Notes under the pieces: generated by a model
Database searches by the model: none
What the model was told of the DNA's origin: nothing
What the model saw: the letters and a program-made list of their open reading frames with translations, nothing else
Translations under genes and position numbers: made by a program
Source: Apoderus coryli
Lineage: Eukaryota > Arthropoda > Insecta > Coleoptera > Attelabidae
Direction of reading: 5' to 3'
Length of the DNA stretch: 64,000 nt
Assembly: GCA_911728435.2 (NCBI GenBank)
Contig: OU452200.1
Span: 34,053,715-34,117,714 of the forward strand
Part shown: piece after piece, positions 35,445 through 47,200 of the stretch
Numbering within the stretch: the stretch's first letter is position 1
Layout: the number at the start of each line of letters is the position of its first letter

Positions 35445-36599
35445 TGAAGTAAATTAATTTTGCGATCTAGTGGCATACATTATTTATAATTTGAAACTTA
35501 AATAAACGTGTATTAGTTTTATTGTGTAACTGCAAGACAGTGCCGTCCAATATATCTTCATTATGAATTTAAAATGTACCTACTGTGTGGCAAACGGATC
35601 TGTAACAGTGCGGCGTCGGTAAGGGGAATACAGTTGTAATAAAACATGGCTGATTCATAAAATTACCAGCGACGTGTGTTGTAAAAGTTTAGTAATAATT
35701 AATACCTAAACATTTATGTGTTACTAAAAAATTAAAATTAATGAAAAGATCTTCACGTGTTTGGTGAAAGCACCTAATGGTATTAAACTATAACACCCAA
35801 GAAGTATTTTATTTATTTTATTATAAATAGGTACCTACTAAAGCTTGCATACTAAAAATAATAACAAAAAATAAAACGTTCTTATGAATAACAAAAACAT
35901 TCTAAGACAACTTAAGAAAATAAATTAAATAATTTGGTAATCTTGCTTGATTTAAACAAAAACAATCTACAAACAACTTAACACTTATCGCAAATAATTA
36001 AAATATCTTGGATCTTTTTGTTGCTTTCAGTCACGTTTAGGAACTATAATTAACTGTTTTAAATATTTTGATTAAAAAAATGTAACGATCATAATTAGTA
36101 TTACTTTATAGAAGGTGGCAATCTGTTAGATTTCGTCAACTTATCTATCATCATTATCATTATAATGTGCACAATTTCCTCCAAAATTTAGTAACTTTTC
36201 CAAATAAACAATATTTCGATCCTCTTGACGATATCCGTATTTCACGAAAAAAAAAACAACATATAAAAGAGGTAGGTAAGTAAAAGAATGCCGTCAAACG
36301 AGGCGACTTTGACACTATATGCTCATTTTTTTTGTGTTTCGTGTTTTTTGATTTTTTTTTTGATTTTATATATGAATGCAATTATTGTATATTATTATTA
36401 CCTACCTACGAACTTCTCTTGTTTGGCCTTTTCTGCGAATAAATGTATTCATTTTAAAAAATAAATAATAAAACTAGTATGAACTAACAAACAATGAAAC
36501 AAAGTAGCAAAACAGCAAATTGTTCAAAATCACAAAACACTAAAGTAACAGACCACTAAATATACAATAATAATTTGATATATCTAATATATAATTGTA
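35445..36599. other. Intergenic, gene-free stretch
   Basis: AT-rich with short ORFs only. No element or RNA gene recognised. Confidence 0.4.
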
Positions 36600-37080
36600 G
36601 ATATACAATGTTTTAATATTTGTTATATTATTGTGGAAGTTGATTAAGTTATTTTTTTTGGAAAATAAAGTATCTAATCATATTCAATATGTAAATATAG
36701 TGTGCATTGTGTGGGTTTGTTAAGGAAAAGGTGTTGGAATATATTTGTGACAATTTCAAAAAAAGTCTGGCTGCATAGCATATTGTTGGACATCGCAATT
36801 TAAACAAGCACACATCTTTTCTTTTCTAATGACAATACTTTCATCAAAAAATTGACGATTTGGTAATTATTTTAAAAATGTTTCCCTACAAAGAAGCCTC
36901 ATCCAAAGTAAAGTTTGCACTGCGCTGAATATTTAAATGTTTGTAAAAACACATGGCATATTTTACACTTGTTTTGATTTCGAGAAATCTTTCTCGGACT
37001 GGAACCCTGTTTTCATAGTGAATTAAAGTCACATAACACACACAAGTTATGTGAAAGAGCTATCACGTTTTTTTATTATT
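36600..37080 (+). repeat. Uninterrupted copy of repeat R
   Basis: Same sequence order as the split copy at 17465-17548 and 19779-20145, here without an insertion. It provides the reference for the empty site. No coding capacity. Confidence 0.75.
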
Positions 37081-37254
37081 TATATAAATTCGATATCCTC
37101 CTATTGTGCATTTTCACTAGCAACGCCATCTCTCCGCGGTGCATTTTTACTAGTAGCGCTGCATTTTGCAGTTGTAGTAGTGTGTTTTAGTTTTAGCAGA
37201 GAATAAACAAACTATCTAGTTTGGATGTTCTCTGGTTTTAGTTTATAGTCATTG

Positions 37255-37330
37255 TGTTTATTATAATCATTGTCTTTAAAAGGAGACAATGATATAACTA
37301 TAACCATTGTCTTTTTAAAGACAATGCTAT
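37255..37330. repeat. Tandem hairpin sequence
   Basis: TCATTGTCTTTAAAAGGAGA, then ACAATGATATAACTATAACC and ATTGTCTTTTTAAAGACAAT. Copies of CATTGTCTTT and AGACAATG alternate and can form two adjacent hairpins. Function unknown. Confidence 0.6.
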
Positions 37331-37568
37331 AACCAACGGTAGAACCCAAGTTTATCCAATATAAATATAGACTTTGCTAGAATTAAACACAAAATATTAA
37401 ATAACAAATATTGTCTGTATATCTACACAACAATGGAAGTTCTCTTTAAAAGAAAACAAACTCGACACAGATAGAATATTAGAAATGACAATTGCTCCTT
37501 TAAACAAAATAAACAATAATATGATTGGTTTAGGACAATAATTTACAATGTTTGTTTTTTTTGCTATG

Positions 37569-37630
37569 GCGCCAAACAAACGAAAATAATAATCAGGTGT
37601 ATTGCCCGTTGCCCGCATACCGCATGCGCA
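37569..37630 (+). promoter_or_regulatory. Candidate PRKDC promoter elements (E2F- and NRF-1-type sites)
   Basis: GCGCCAAA at 37569-37576 is the reverse complement of the E2F consensus TTTGGCGC. CGCATGCGCA at 37621-37630 matches the core of the NRF-1/Erect wing site. They lie 520-580 bp before the first PRKDC ATG. A 5' UTR intron may lie in between, since TTTTTCCTAATTTCAG at 38081-38096 is a good acceptor. Sites were found by eye and the transcription start is unknown. Confidence 0.4.
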
Positions 37631-38149
37631 TAATATACAGATTTTGATTGGCTCGGCACGTTGGCTTTTTCATCTATGCTAGTATAAAGACAATGGTATT
37701 TTCCACTATTTAAATGTTTATTATGTTCAAAAAAAGTTAGATAAAACTTAATTTTGTATACATACCTAACTCCTTTACATTGATCGTTATGTGGCTGGGC
37801 AATAATCATTTGTATGCAAATATCGGGAGCGAAACATTGATGAAAAAAATATCGATATTTTTGATATATCGTTTGATCCCTAATATGATAACAAACTAAC
37901 CTAACCTAATATTTTTTGTAAAACAAACCCAAAACAAATGTTATTATTTATGATATAATGGTTAAATTATAATTTATTTGTTCTTTATTTAACTGGTTTT
38001 GATAGGTGCAAATACTGAAGAACAACGACGATATAGTATGCAAATTGTGTTTAAAGAATACATGTACCTTGTCAATAACATTTTTCCTAATTTCAGAGAT
38101 CTACAAAACTAAAAATTTCCTTTTAAAGTTTTTTATAAACGGTTTAGCT

Positions 38150-38291
38150 ATGAATGTGGACCCACAACAGCTCTTTATTAATTTAAAATGTCAGTTAAGT
38201 GATGAAATAAATGGATACACAGAGTCCTTACGTTTATTGTCTATTCTTAATTATAATTTAATCGAAGAAGAGTTAAGTTCATACACTGTCG
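38150..38291 (+). CDS. PRKDC: PRKDC exon 1 (start codon)
   Basis: Starts MNVDPQQLFINLKCQLSDEI. The ATG at 38150 is the only ATG in this frame after an upstream stop, and the length before the conserved SYLFYIF block (about 48 residues) is close to the human N terminus, so I take it as the start. It ends in phase 1 at GTAAGC. Confidence 0.75.
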
Positions 38292-41200
38292 GTAAGCTCT
38301 TTAAACACATTGTATGATATTTATGTAGGTAGTAGGTATTATTTAATATTCATATATTTTAGATTCATACCTATTCTACATCTTTAATCAATCGAATGGT
38401 CTAACAAATTTTATTCATCTTGCCTTACCAAAACCTAAATTTGAAAAATGCTTGCTGCAAAGTTTGGATATTATTTACACGTTAATTAATAATTTTTCTG
38501 AAAAATTAGAGCCTTACATAGTAAATATTAATAATGTATGTTTGCGTATAGTCAAAGGCAATAGTAAGGCAAACATAAAAATAAAAGCTCTTCAACTTCT
38601 TCAAATTGGATTTGAAAAAATTAATACATATTTGGAAGATCCAAATCATTATACAAACATATTTGAAACTCTAAAAAATTGTATGAACCTACAACTGTGT
38701 GATACAGGTAAGAGGTAGTTATTTATTGTAAGTTTGGAGGTTGAATATTAGCTTCAATAATAGGATCTGTGGAGTCACTTCTAACATTGTAATGTTTATG
38801 ACACATGTATTTTCAGTCCGAGGTTCTCAATATGCAACTATGGGTACCTTTTGCAAAAAGTTTAGTTTTCTGGTGTACAACCCAATGGAAATAAAACTTA
38901 CATTAATAAGACATTTAGAAAAAGAAATGGCTAAAGATAAATCACAATCAATAATAGAGGGTATATTTAGGGCATTCATAAACTTGTATGAAGCATTTCC
39001 TTTAGACAAAAGTAATTCAAGTGATCAGAAAACTATTGAAAAGTTGTACGAATTCCTCCAAGTTCTAAGTTGTATACCTTCCGACACTACAAGAAAATTT
39101 GGTAACAGAGGTAAGAACACTTAATTTCATAGTCTTCTCTATTATTGTAATGAGTGAATAATAATGTTTACAGCTGCAATGGAATTTTTAAGTAGAAATA
39201 TAGATTTATTTACAAATTTCATGGTTAAAAATCAGTATTTGAAATGGCACAAAGCCCTACTTGCCTGGTTAAATATGGGAGAGCAGGAAAGAAAAGTTGG
39301 AGTAGCTTGTTTACGTTCATATTTTCGAGGAATGGCTGATAGCGTTGAAGAAATGACTGGTGACCAATGTAAACCTATAGTTACAGTACGTTAAAACATA
39401 AATGCTTATTATGAACATATTTTTTTTTAGTTTTGTTCTGTCGATATTTTTAGCATTTCTATCGATGGTTTAAAGGAAAACTAAAGAAGCAAACGGCATC
39501 AAAAGATGAAAAACATCTAGCAATTCAAGGATTAAAGTTCTTTTCTGGTGCATTTACAAAGCACCTGCCACAAAGCGATATTCGTACCATATTCCTTATT
39601 ATGATGAGACATTTTGAGAAAACCTATGTGCTTAATGTATATGAGGACACAGTTGAATGGAACTTTTTACCAGACTACATTCAGTGTATAGCTAATTACA
39701 TGAAATACCAGAAATGTGGAGTTGTTGAAGTTTATAGCTTAGAAATTGCTATAGTAAATATGATTAAATCATTTCATGGTCTGCCAGTGTTATATCATTT
39801 CCATGTCGTTGATGCTGTTGTGAATACCATGTTTTATATGAAGGATTCTGCATATTTTGATCGCTTACTTGAACATGTAATCTTTCAAGGTAAATTTATT
39901 TATTTTATATATTAACTTAATTACGAATTTAAATGAAAAATTGTAGACACGTAGGTATTCCTAGGTATTTCTAATAATTCTATTCCATTATTAAAACATC
40001 AATCTGGGAGCTGTGCTAAATAACCGTTTACAATGTCTCTTCATTTGATGTAAAACGCTTTGCAAGCAGGAATTTTTACGTTTTTGAAAACAGATAATAG
40101 TCAAGAGTGAGCAGTTGGCAACAGATGCTTATTAAATTCGGTGATTTTTCTGACTTTTGTGAGCAGGTACATTGTTTTGCCAGGAATTTTAGTTCCAGCT
40201 GATCTAGAAGTTTTCAGTACAGTGTTCAGAATTGTTGAATAAAGGGGTGGATGAACAGAATTGATTTGGATCCGTCGTGCGCAGAGAGTGTGACCTTGAA
40301 ATACACAAAAATATGCAATTTGGACAATAGGATTTCCTATAAGAAAATACATGGTAAAATGGCTGCTTTTTCCGGAAATCGGCATGCAATATCTACTGCC
40401 ACGGTAGTGGATTTGTGGAAACACATATGATGATATCATGTTAAAAGGATATATTAAAAACATCAGTTAGGTTGTTTAGATAACATTCCTTCGTTTCTCG
40501 TGAAGGACACAATTGGAGTCCTTAGTGGTCCTCTGTCTATAATTTTTAATTTAATAGTTAAAACCAATTACTTCCCCTCGGTTTGGAAGACTGCTAAGGT
40601 TTGTCCTGTGTTCAAGTGTGGCAATAGATCGCAGATAGAGAACTACAGGCCGATCTCTATTCTTTCCAATTTCTCAAAGGTGTTGGAGGTGGTTTTATAT
40701 AATCGAATTTATACAGGTGTTGGAGCACAGATGGTCTCTTACCAGCACGGAATCGTAACCGGAAGATCGCCCGTTACAAACCTGGCCGTGTTCACGCAGT
40801 ATGTCTCCGAAGCGTTGGACTCTCGAGGTCAGGTTGACGTCATATACAGGGTGTCCTATGGTGGCAACCCATTAGATTATTTCAGAAACTACTTCGAATT
40901 GAATTTTGAAAAGTTCAGTGTCTGTATTGTCAAATATGCTCTACTCAAATAATATAATAGCAACGGCATAGCACTTCCGGTTATACCGGAAGTTAATTGC
41001 AACTTTGTTATTTTAAATGGAACACCTTATATATTATTAAATTTTTGGATTCTAAATCAGATTTCAGACATATTTCATGTATTATATGCTATACCTAACG
41101 TCAGTCGTTTTTGACTTATATCAAGATTTATGTCAAAATTGACAGTTTAGGGCTCCATAAGAATTCCGTTTTTTCCTTGTAAATCAGTATTTAATAATTA

Positions 41201-44200
41201 TTTTGCAGGTAGTTTCTTATCAGGTGGGATCTTCTTTTTCGAGTTGACAAGACATTTTCTGATTAGTTTATACAGGGTGGTCAAAAAATTATATTCAATA
41301 CGGTTCAAGAAAAACAGTTGAAAGTCAGTTTTTTCAAATGGAATGGGTATATTATTATTGTTTTATCTTCTTTAACATTAAAAAATAATGCAATTTTGTA
41401 ATAGGTTATAACTTTCTAAAATGCATAATTTTCGAAATATCGTCATTTTAAATTTTTCTGCAGCGCTTAACGTTGTCTCTCTGGAAGCTAGCTAATTAAT
41501 TTAGTTAGCCATGAAATTATTATCATTTTAACGTCAAACTAAACGTCAAATTAATAAAAATGAAAAATATTTATTGATATTCTAAATTTATTATTAATTC
41601 ATGGAGAATAAAATAAAGTGATTAATATCACCTGTAGAGTATTTAACGAGAGAAACCCCCATTTGCTAACGATGACTAGGGAAATAGGGAGAATTTTGAG
41701 AAATCATTTAGAGCAGGTTGGGAGGAATACAAATCAAGTATTACAACAAACTAAGACTAAAAATTTAAAATAATACAGCAGAAATGAACAGAAAATTAAA
41801 CAAAATAAATTTTCAACTAAAAAAAGTTAATCAACTAACGATAACAAAACTAATTTAATTGTTCGATATGACCCCCATTTAAAATAACGATATTTCGAAA
41901 ACTATGCATTTTAGATAATGATAACCTATTACAAAATTGCATTATTTTTTAATGCTAAGGAAGATAAAATAATAATAATATACCCATTCCATTTGAAAAA
42001 ATTGACTTTCAACTGTTTTTCTTGAACCGTTTTTAATATAATTTTTTGACCACCCTGTATAAACTATTCAGAAAATGTGTTGTCAATTCGAAAAAGAAGA
42101 TCCCACCTGATAAGAAAATACCTGCAAAATAATTATGAAATACTGATTTACAAGGAAAAAACGGAATTCTTATGAAGCCCTAAACTGTCAATTTTGACAT
42201 AAATCTTGATATAAGTCAAAAACGACTGGCGTTAGGTATAGGACATGATACATGAAATATGTCTGAAATCTTATTTAGAATCCAAAAATGTAATAATATA
42301 TAGGGTATTCCATTTAAAATAACAAAGTTGTTATCAACTTCCGGTATAACCGGAAGTGCTATGTCGTTGCTATTATATTATTTGAGTAGAGCATATCTGA
42401 CAATATAAACACTGAAATTTTCAAAATTCAAGTCAAAGTAGTTTCTGAAATAATCTAATGGGTTGCCACCGTAGGACACCCTGTATACCAACTTCAGTAA
42501 AGCGTTCGATTGGACCGATCATTCGATTTTGGTTAGGAAGCTTCCTGCGTTCGGATTAAGCTACTGTGCTATTCTATTGATAAAATCTTACATTAGCGGC
42601 AGATATCAGTTTGTTTCTTATAACGGTTATAAATCAAGAAGCTACCATGCAAAATCAGGAGTACCGCAAGGTTCGAATCTGGGACCACTACTGTTCAATC
42701 TTTTTATTAACGACCTGGGAAAGAATTTAAAATCTGAAAGATTGATTTTTGCTGATGATCTGAAGATCTACTCCACTGTGGACTCTGTTGACGACTGTCA
42801 TGTTTTGCAAAACAGTCTGAACTTGGTCGGGGATTGGTGAGATGCCAATAATTTTGTGCTGAACCCGGTAAAGTGTAAAGTTGTGTCATATACTAGGAGA
42901 ACGTTCCCTATTGATTTTGAATACGCGATTCATGACGTTGCATTGTCACGTGTGGAAACTACCAGGGATCTTGGTTTGTGTTCGATTCGCGCTTTACCTT
43001 CAGCGAACACATAACGACGATGATAGCTAATGCATCCAAGGCATATGGTTACATCGTTAGAAATGGCAGATCTGTTCGCAATATTAATATGCTAAAAAAA
43101 CTGTACTTCGCGTACGTCAGGTCCAAACTTGAATATTGCTCTCTGATCTGGTATCCCTGCTATGGTTGTTACAAGCAAAACATCGAGGGAGTACAGCGCA
43201 AATTTTTGAAGTATCTTTGCTTTAAATCCGATGGTAGTTATCCTGAGCGTGGTATGCCATGTGGCTATCTAACGGGCAGATTTGGTGTGCAATCATTGCA
43301 ATTGATCGGGATCTTGCATGCATAAGCAATGTTCAATGGCGTTCTTGATTGTCCTGAGCTGCTTGAAGGATTCCGTCTGACTGTTCCGCGAATAAACTCA
43401 AGAAATTACCAATTATTTCATTGTGATAGAGCTCGAACAAATATTATGTTGATGTCCTCATTGTCCATTATGTCTCGCACGTTTAATGTGGTGTGCCGGA
43501 ATTGTGATTTGTTTCATGATACATTGAAACATATTTTGACGGCCGCAGAACTTGTACTTGGTTGTGATGATTGAATTTGATTGTTTATATATTTTTTATG
43601 TTTATTTCTTTATTTATATCTCTATTAATTTAATTTACTTCTGTTATTTAAAGTTATCAAGTTATTGATTGTCTTATATATATTTATATTCTTTGTATTG
43701 ATACTTTTGTGTGGTTGCTCTGTAACTGGAAATTTTCTGTTGAGCAATAAAGCATTTATTTATTTATTAGAATCCTTGCCCTCCAAAAATATACATTGAA
43801 ATGTTGGCAATTTTTATTTCAGGGCTGTGACTTCAATTCGCCCTATATCCCAGTATTTAATAAATAATAAAGTTGAAGGCACGAATATATGTAGATAGAA
43901 TTGTATTTTTGATTGTTATTTGATTTAATCGACGACAAAAACCTCGTTAGACATGCCCACCGAACATATAACTGCATAGAAGGATCACGTTGTCGAGGCT
44001 CTTTGTTTTCGTTCGATCAAAGTGTTGCCGACTGCAGCTGCAAGCAGTAAACGAAGTTTAAATTACCGAGGCCTACGCGCAGACTTGATTATTTAAGCAA
44101 CAAAGGTCTGTTATACGCGGGCTACACTGAAACGTTAATATTTGGTACACAAGATGAAATTTTAAAGTAATAAAACTAAAACGGTGTTTAAAATTGCGGG

Positions 44201-47200
44201 ATTAAGATGACAACATGATGATAATGAAAACATTTTCTAAAAAAAAATTTCAGGACGGTCTGGGTGTGTCTGGTACAAACAAATGAATATTCCTTTTCTT
44301 TAAGCATTTCCCATAATTCTAAAACTAACTAACGTCTGGTGGAGTTTGTATTATCGAAGTTAGGCATTTGAATCTAGGAGATTTAATGTCACAAGTGGAG
44401 TTTCTCAGGGTACATCACTTGCTCCATTATTATTCGTCCTTTTCATAACTGACATTGTTTCGAATATCTCTAGTAACAAACTTCTGTTTGCGGACGATTG
44501 TAAAATATTCCGTATTATAAAATTCTTCTATGTAACATTGTTGTACCTACCGAATAAAGAGTTATTATTATTATTAAAATCGACTGACGGTTGCTGGGCA
44601 CTACAAAGAGATATAGATCAGCTTTCCAATTGGTGCGACAAGAGCAAGTTATATTTGAACATCAATAAGTGCAATACGGTCTAGATAACTAATAAAAATA
44701 GAAAAATCATATTTGATTACAAAATTAAGGACCTGACTTTAGACAGGGTGGAATCAGTGAGGGATTTGGGTGTAGTTATTGATGAGAAATGCACTTTTGC
44801 TGGGCATATTAGTGGAACAGTGAGCGCTGCAGTTAGAAAACTGCGATTCATTGTCCGCAATTCAGAGAGCATAAGTTCACTGAAAACACTTTTTAATGGT
44901 CTTGTTAGGTCTAAACTCGAATATGGCTGCACTATATTGCACCCATAATTTCTAAAGTATGAGTCTCAAGTGGAAAGAGTTCAAAGACATTTTTAAAATT
45001 TCTTGCCTTTAGGCTAGATAATCGTGATCCATTTAAAGGAATAAATCAACGTGTTTTACTGGACATATTTCAGTTTAATTCATTGTTTGATAGAAGTAGA
45101 ATATTTCTGGTTCTGTTCTTATACAAATTATGTAACTCTTTAATAGATTGTCCGGAGCTACTAGCTGGTCATTGTTTTTTATTATATTCTTATTGTAAAT
45201 TATTGTATTTACTTACGTATATTCATGATGTACTGCACTATCTTGAATGTATATTAATTTTTGCATTGTCTTGTAATTGGAGTTTCGCCGTTAGACAATA
45301 AAGCTTATGATTGTTATTAATATTTACGTTTCTCGCTAATTACTTTTAAATTTTTGAATAATGTTATCATCTCCTGTACAAAAATTATTTGTTTTTGATT
45401 TCTTTTGAAGACATCGAAGTTGTTAAGTGACTGGAATTTTAAATATCGAAAAATCTAGTCATTTTGTCAATAAAATTTGCAGTGACCCTTTGATTTATCG
45501 TACATGGTTGGTAAATGAAAAATGTATGAAAATACTACGCTAGGAGTTGGAAACCAATAATTTTATAATAATATATGACTTTATTTTCCATACTCTCTCG
45601 ATATAATATCATAGAATAGGTGTGACTTTGATAGTAAACAAAGAATACAAAATTTTACTAGAACACCATATAAAAAGACACAGAATACGTGGCTGACTGC
45701 TGGCCGCACTGCTTCCAGTTGACGCGAGAACTAAGGGGCAACGGCAAACGGAACGCTTCGGGTGTTTTCGCGCTTTTCGGCGACTGACCCTTCTATATGT
45801 TATATGTTCGGTGGACATACCCATAGCACGGCTAGCGGCGATTTATTCTACCTGCAAGACAAATGGAAAAATGTATTCTATAAAGCTTCGTGGCACACTC
45901 GCCAAATTTGATTATTACTATCTTTTGATTTTTTAGGTGTAGCATGGTCTTGTTCACATCACCACATTTATGATGCAGATCTTCAACCGGACTCGAAAAA
46001 ACTAATAACAGTAAAAAACTACTTCCCATTATGGTCAGGCATTCTGAAATTTACAACAAATATCAATTATAACAAATACGGATTCTATCTGGAAGACCGT
46101 CAATACATTTTAGGTAAAATCGTTAATCAGTTGATAAAGACTCTCATGGTTTTCATAAATAAGTTAAATGTGTCCGTAAAGTTGAAACAAGATAATGATA
46201 ATGTCACCGATACTAAAGAGGCCTATGAAGTTGATCATAAGGATGACTATGCTATTTTCCTAAATGTAGTCGATTTTTATCAAGCGATCTTAAATGAAAT
46301 ACAACCCACGATGCTTATGAAATGTATAAATAAAATTATAACACATTTAATTGAAAAATGCGTAACAAATCCTTTAGCAAGTGGCTTCTATAAATTGTTA
46401 TCATATACATTGATAGTATTTAATAAGATATTTGAAGAAAATCATAGTACTTTAGATGACGATATGATTGTCAAACAAGATACGATAAACTGTAAGGAGT
46501 CTCTGTCACAGTTTTTAACAACGTTGTTACATAGAATGAAAGAGTACAAAGATGAATTGCTGATTTCGTGCCTACAAGTTCTTCTTGAGACTCCGGTAAG
46601 TATTTCTACGAATTTTCACATCATTGATCTAGTCAACGCAGAAAGGTAAATAGGCATCGTCTAGAGCCAGAGGTAAGATGAGGACTGCCATTAATGCCCT
46701 TTGGCAGCCTTCATGAAACCTGTGCCATACACAAAATAATGTATCTTAAACTGCAATCCAGTTTAACACATCATCATGAATGTGATTAAAGTAGTATGTG
46801 CGTGGTCTGTCAACATTACATTCATCCACTTTGATTCCTAGTCCCACCAACATTATTTTTTTGTAAAATATATTTCTGGAGATGTGAAAGGGAAAGTGGT
46901 GCAGTTGGTAACATTCTAGAAGCTTATACTTGTGCCTGTAGCTTCTACCAATATTTGTGTAGTGTTTGAGCAGTTTTCTAGGAGTCATATGGACCCAAAA
47001 TTTTAGTGGTCCCTTTTGCACTATGATAAGGTTGTCTTTGATTGTATTCCATTAACTTATTTTATGCGAATTTCTGTGAAATAAAGCCTACATCTAGGTG
47101 ACAATCCAAGGGTGGTTTTAGGTGTAAAATAACTCCAAGGTACTTTACCTCCACGATTTCACTAAAGGAATAGTGGTCCGAGTCCCTCTGTTTTATTCCT

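Larger units (their letters stand above)
39890..45936 (+). other. PRKDC intron 5 (6.0 kb), filled by mobile elements
   Basis: GT...AG intron between DRLLEHVIFQ and GVAWSCSHHH. Contents: an unassigned stretch (39890-40470), a LINE split by a TIR element (40475-43775), and a second TIR-like interval with another LINE piece (43940-45830). All LINE pieces lie in the same orientation as the host gene. Confidence 0.9.

Noticed and set aside
38006..38149. N-terminal extension of PRKDC exon 1
   Set aside because: No ATG in this stretch; it begins at a GTG and lies before the first plausible start.
40100..40463. 120-codon minus-strand ORF in intron 5
   Set aside because: No family resemblance, and it lies in intronic repeat-like sequence next to a LINE; not supported as a gene.
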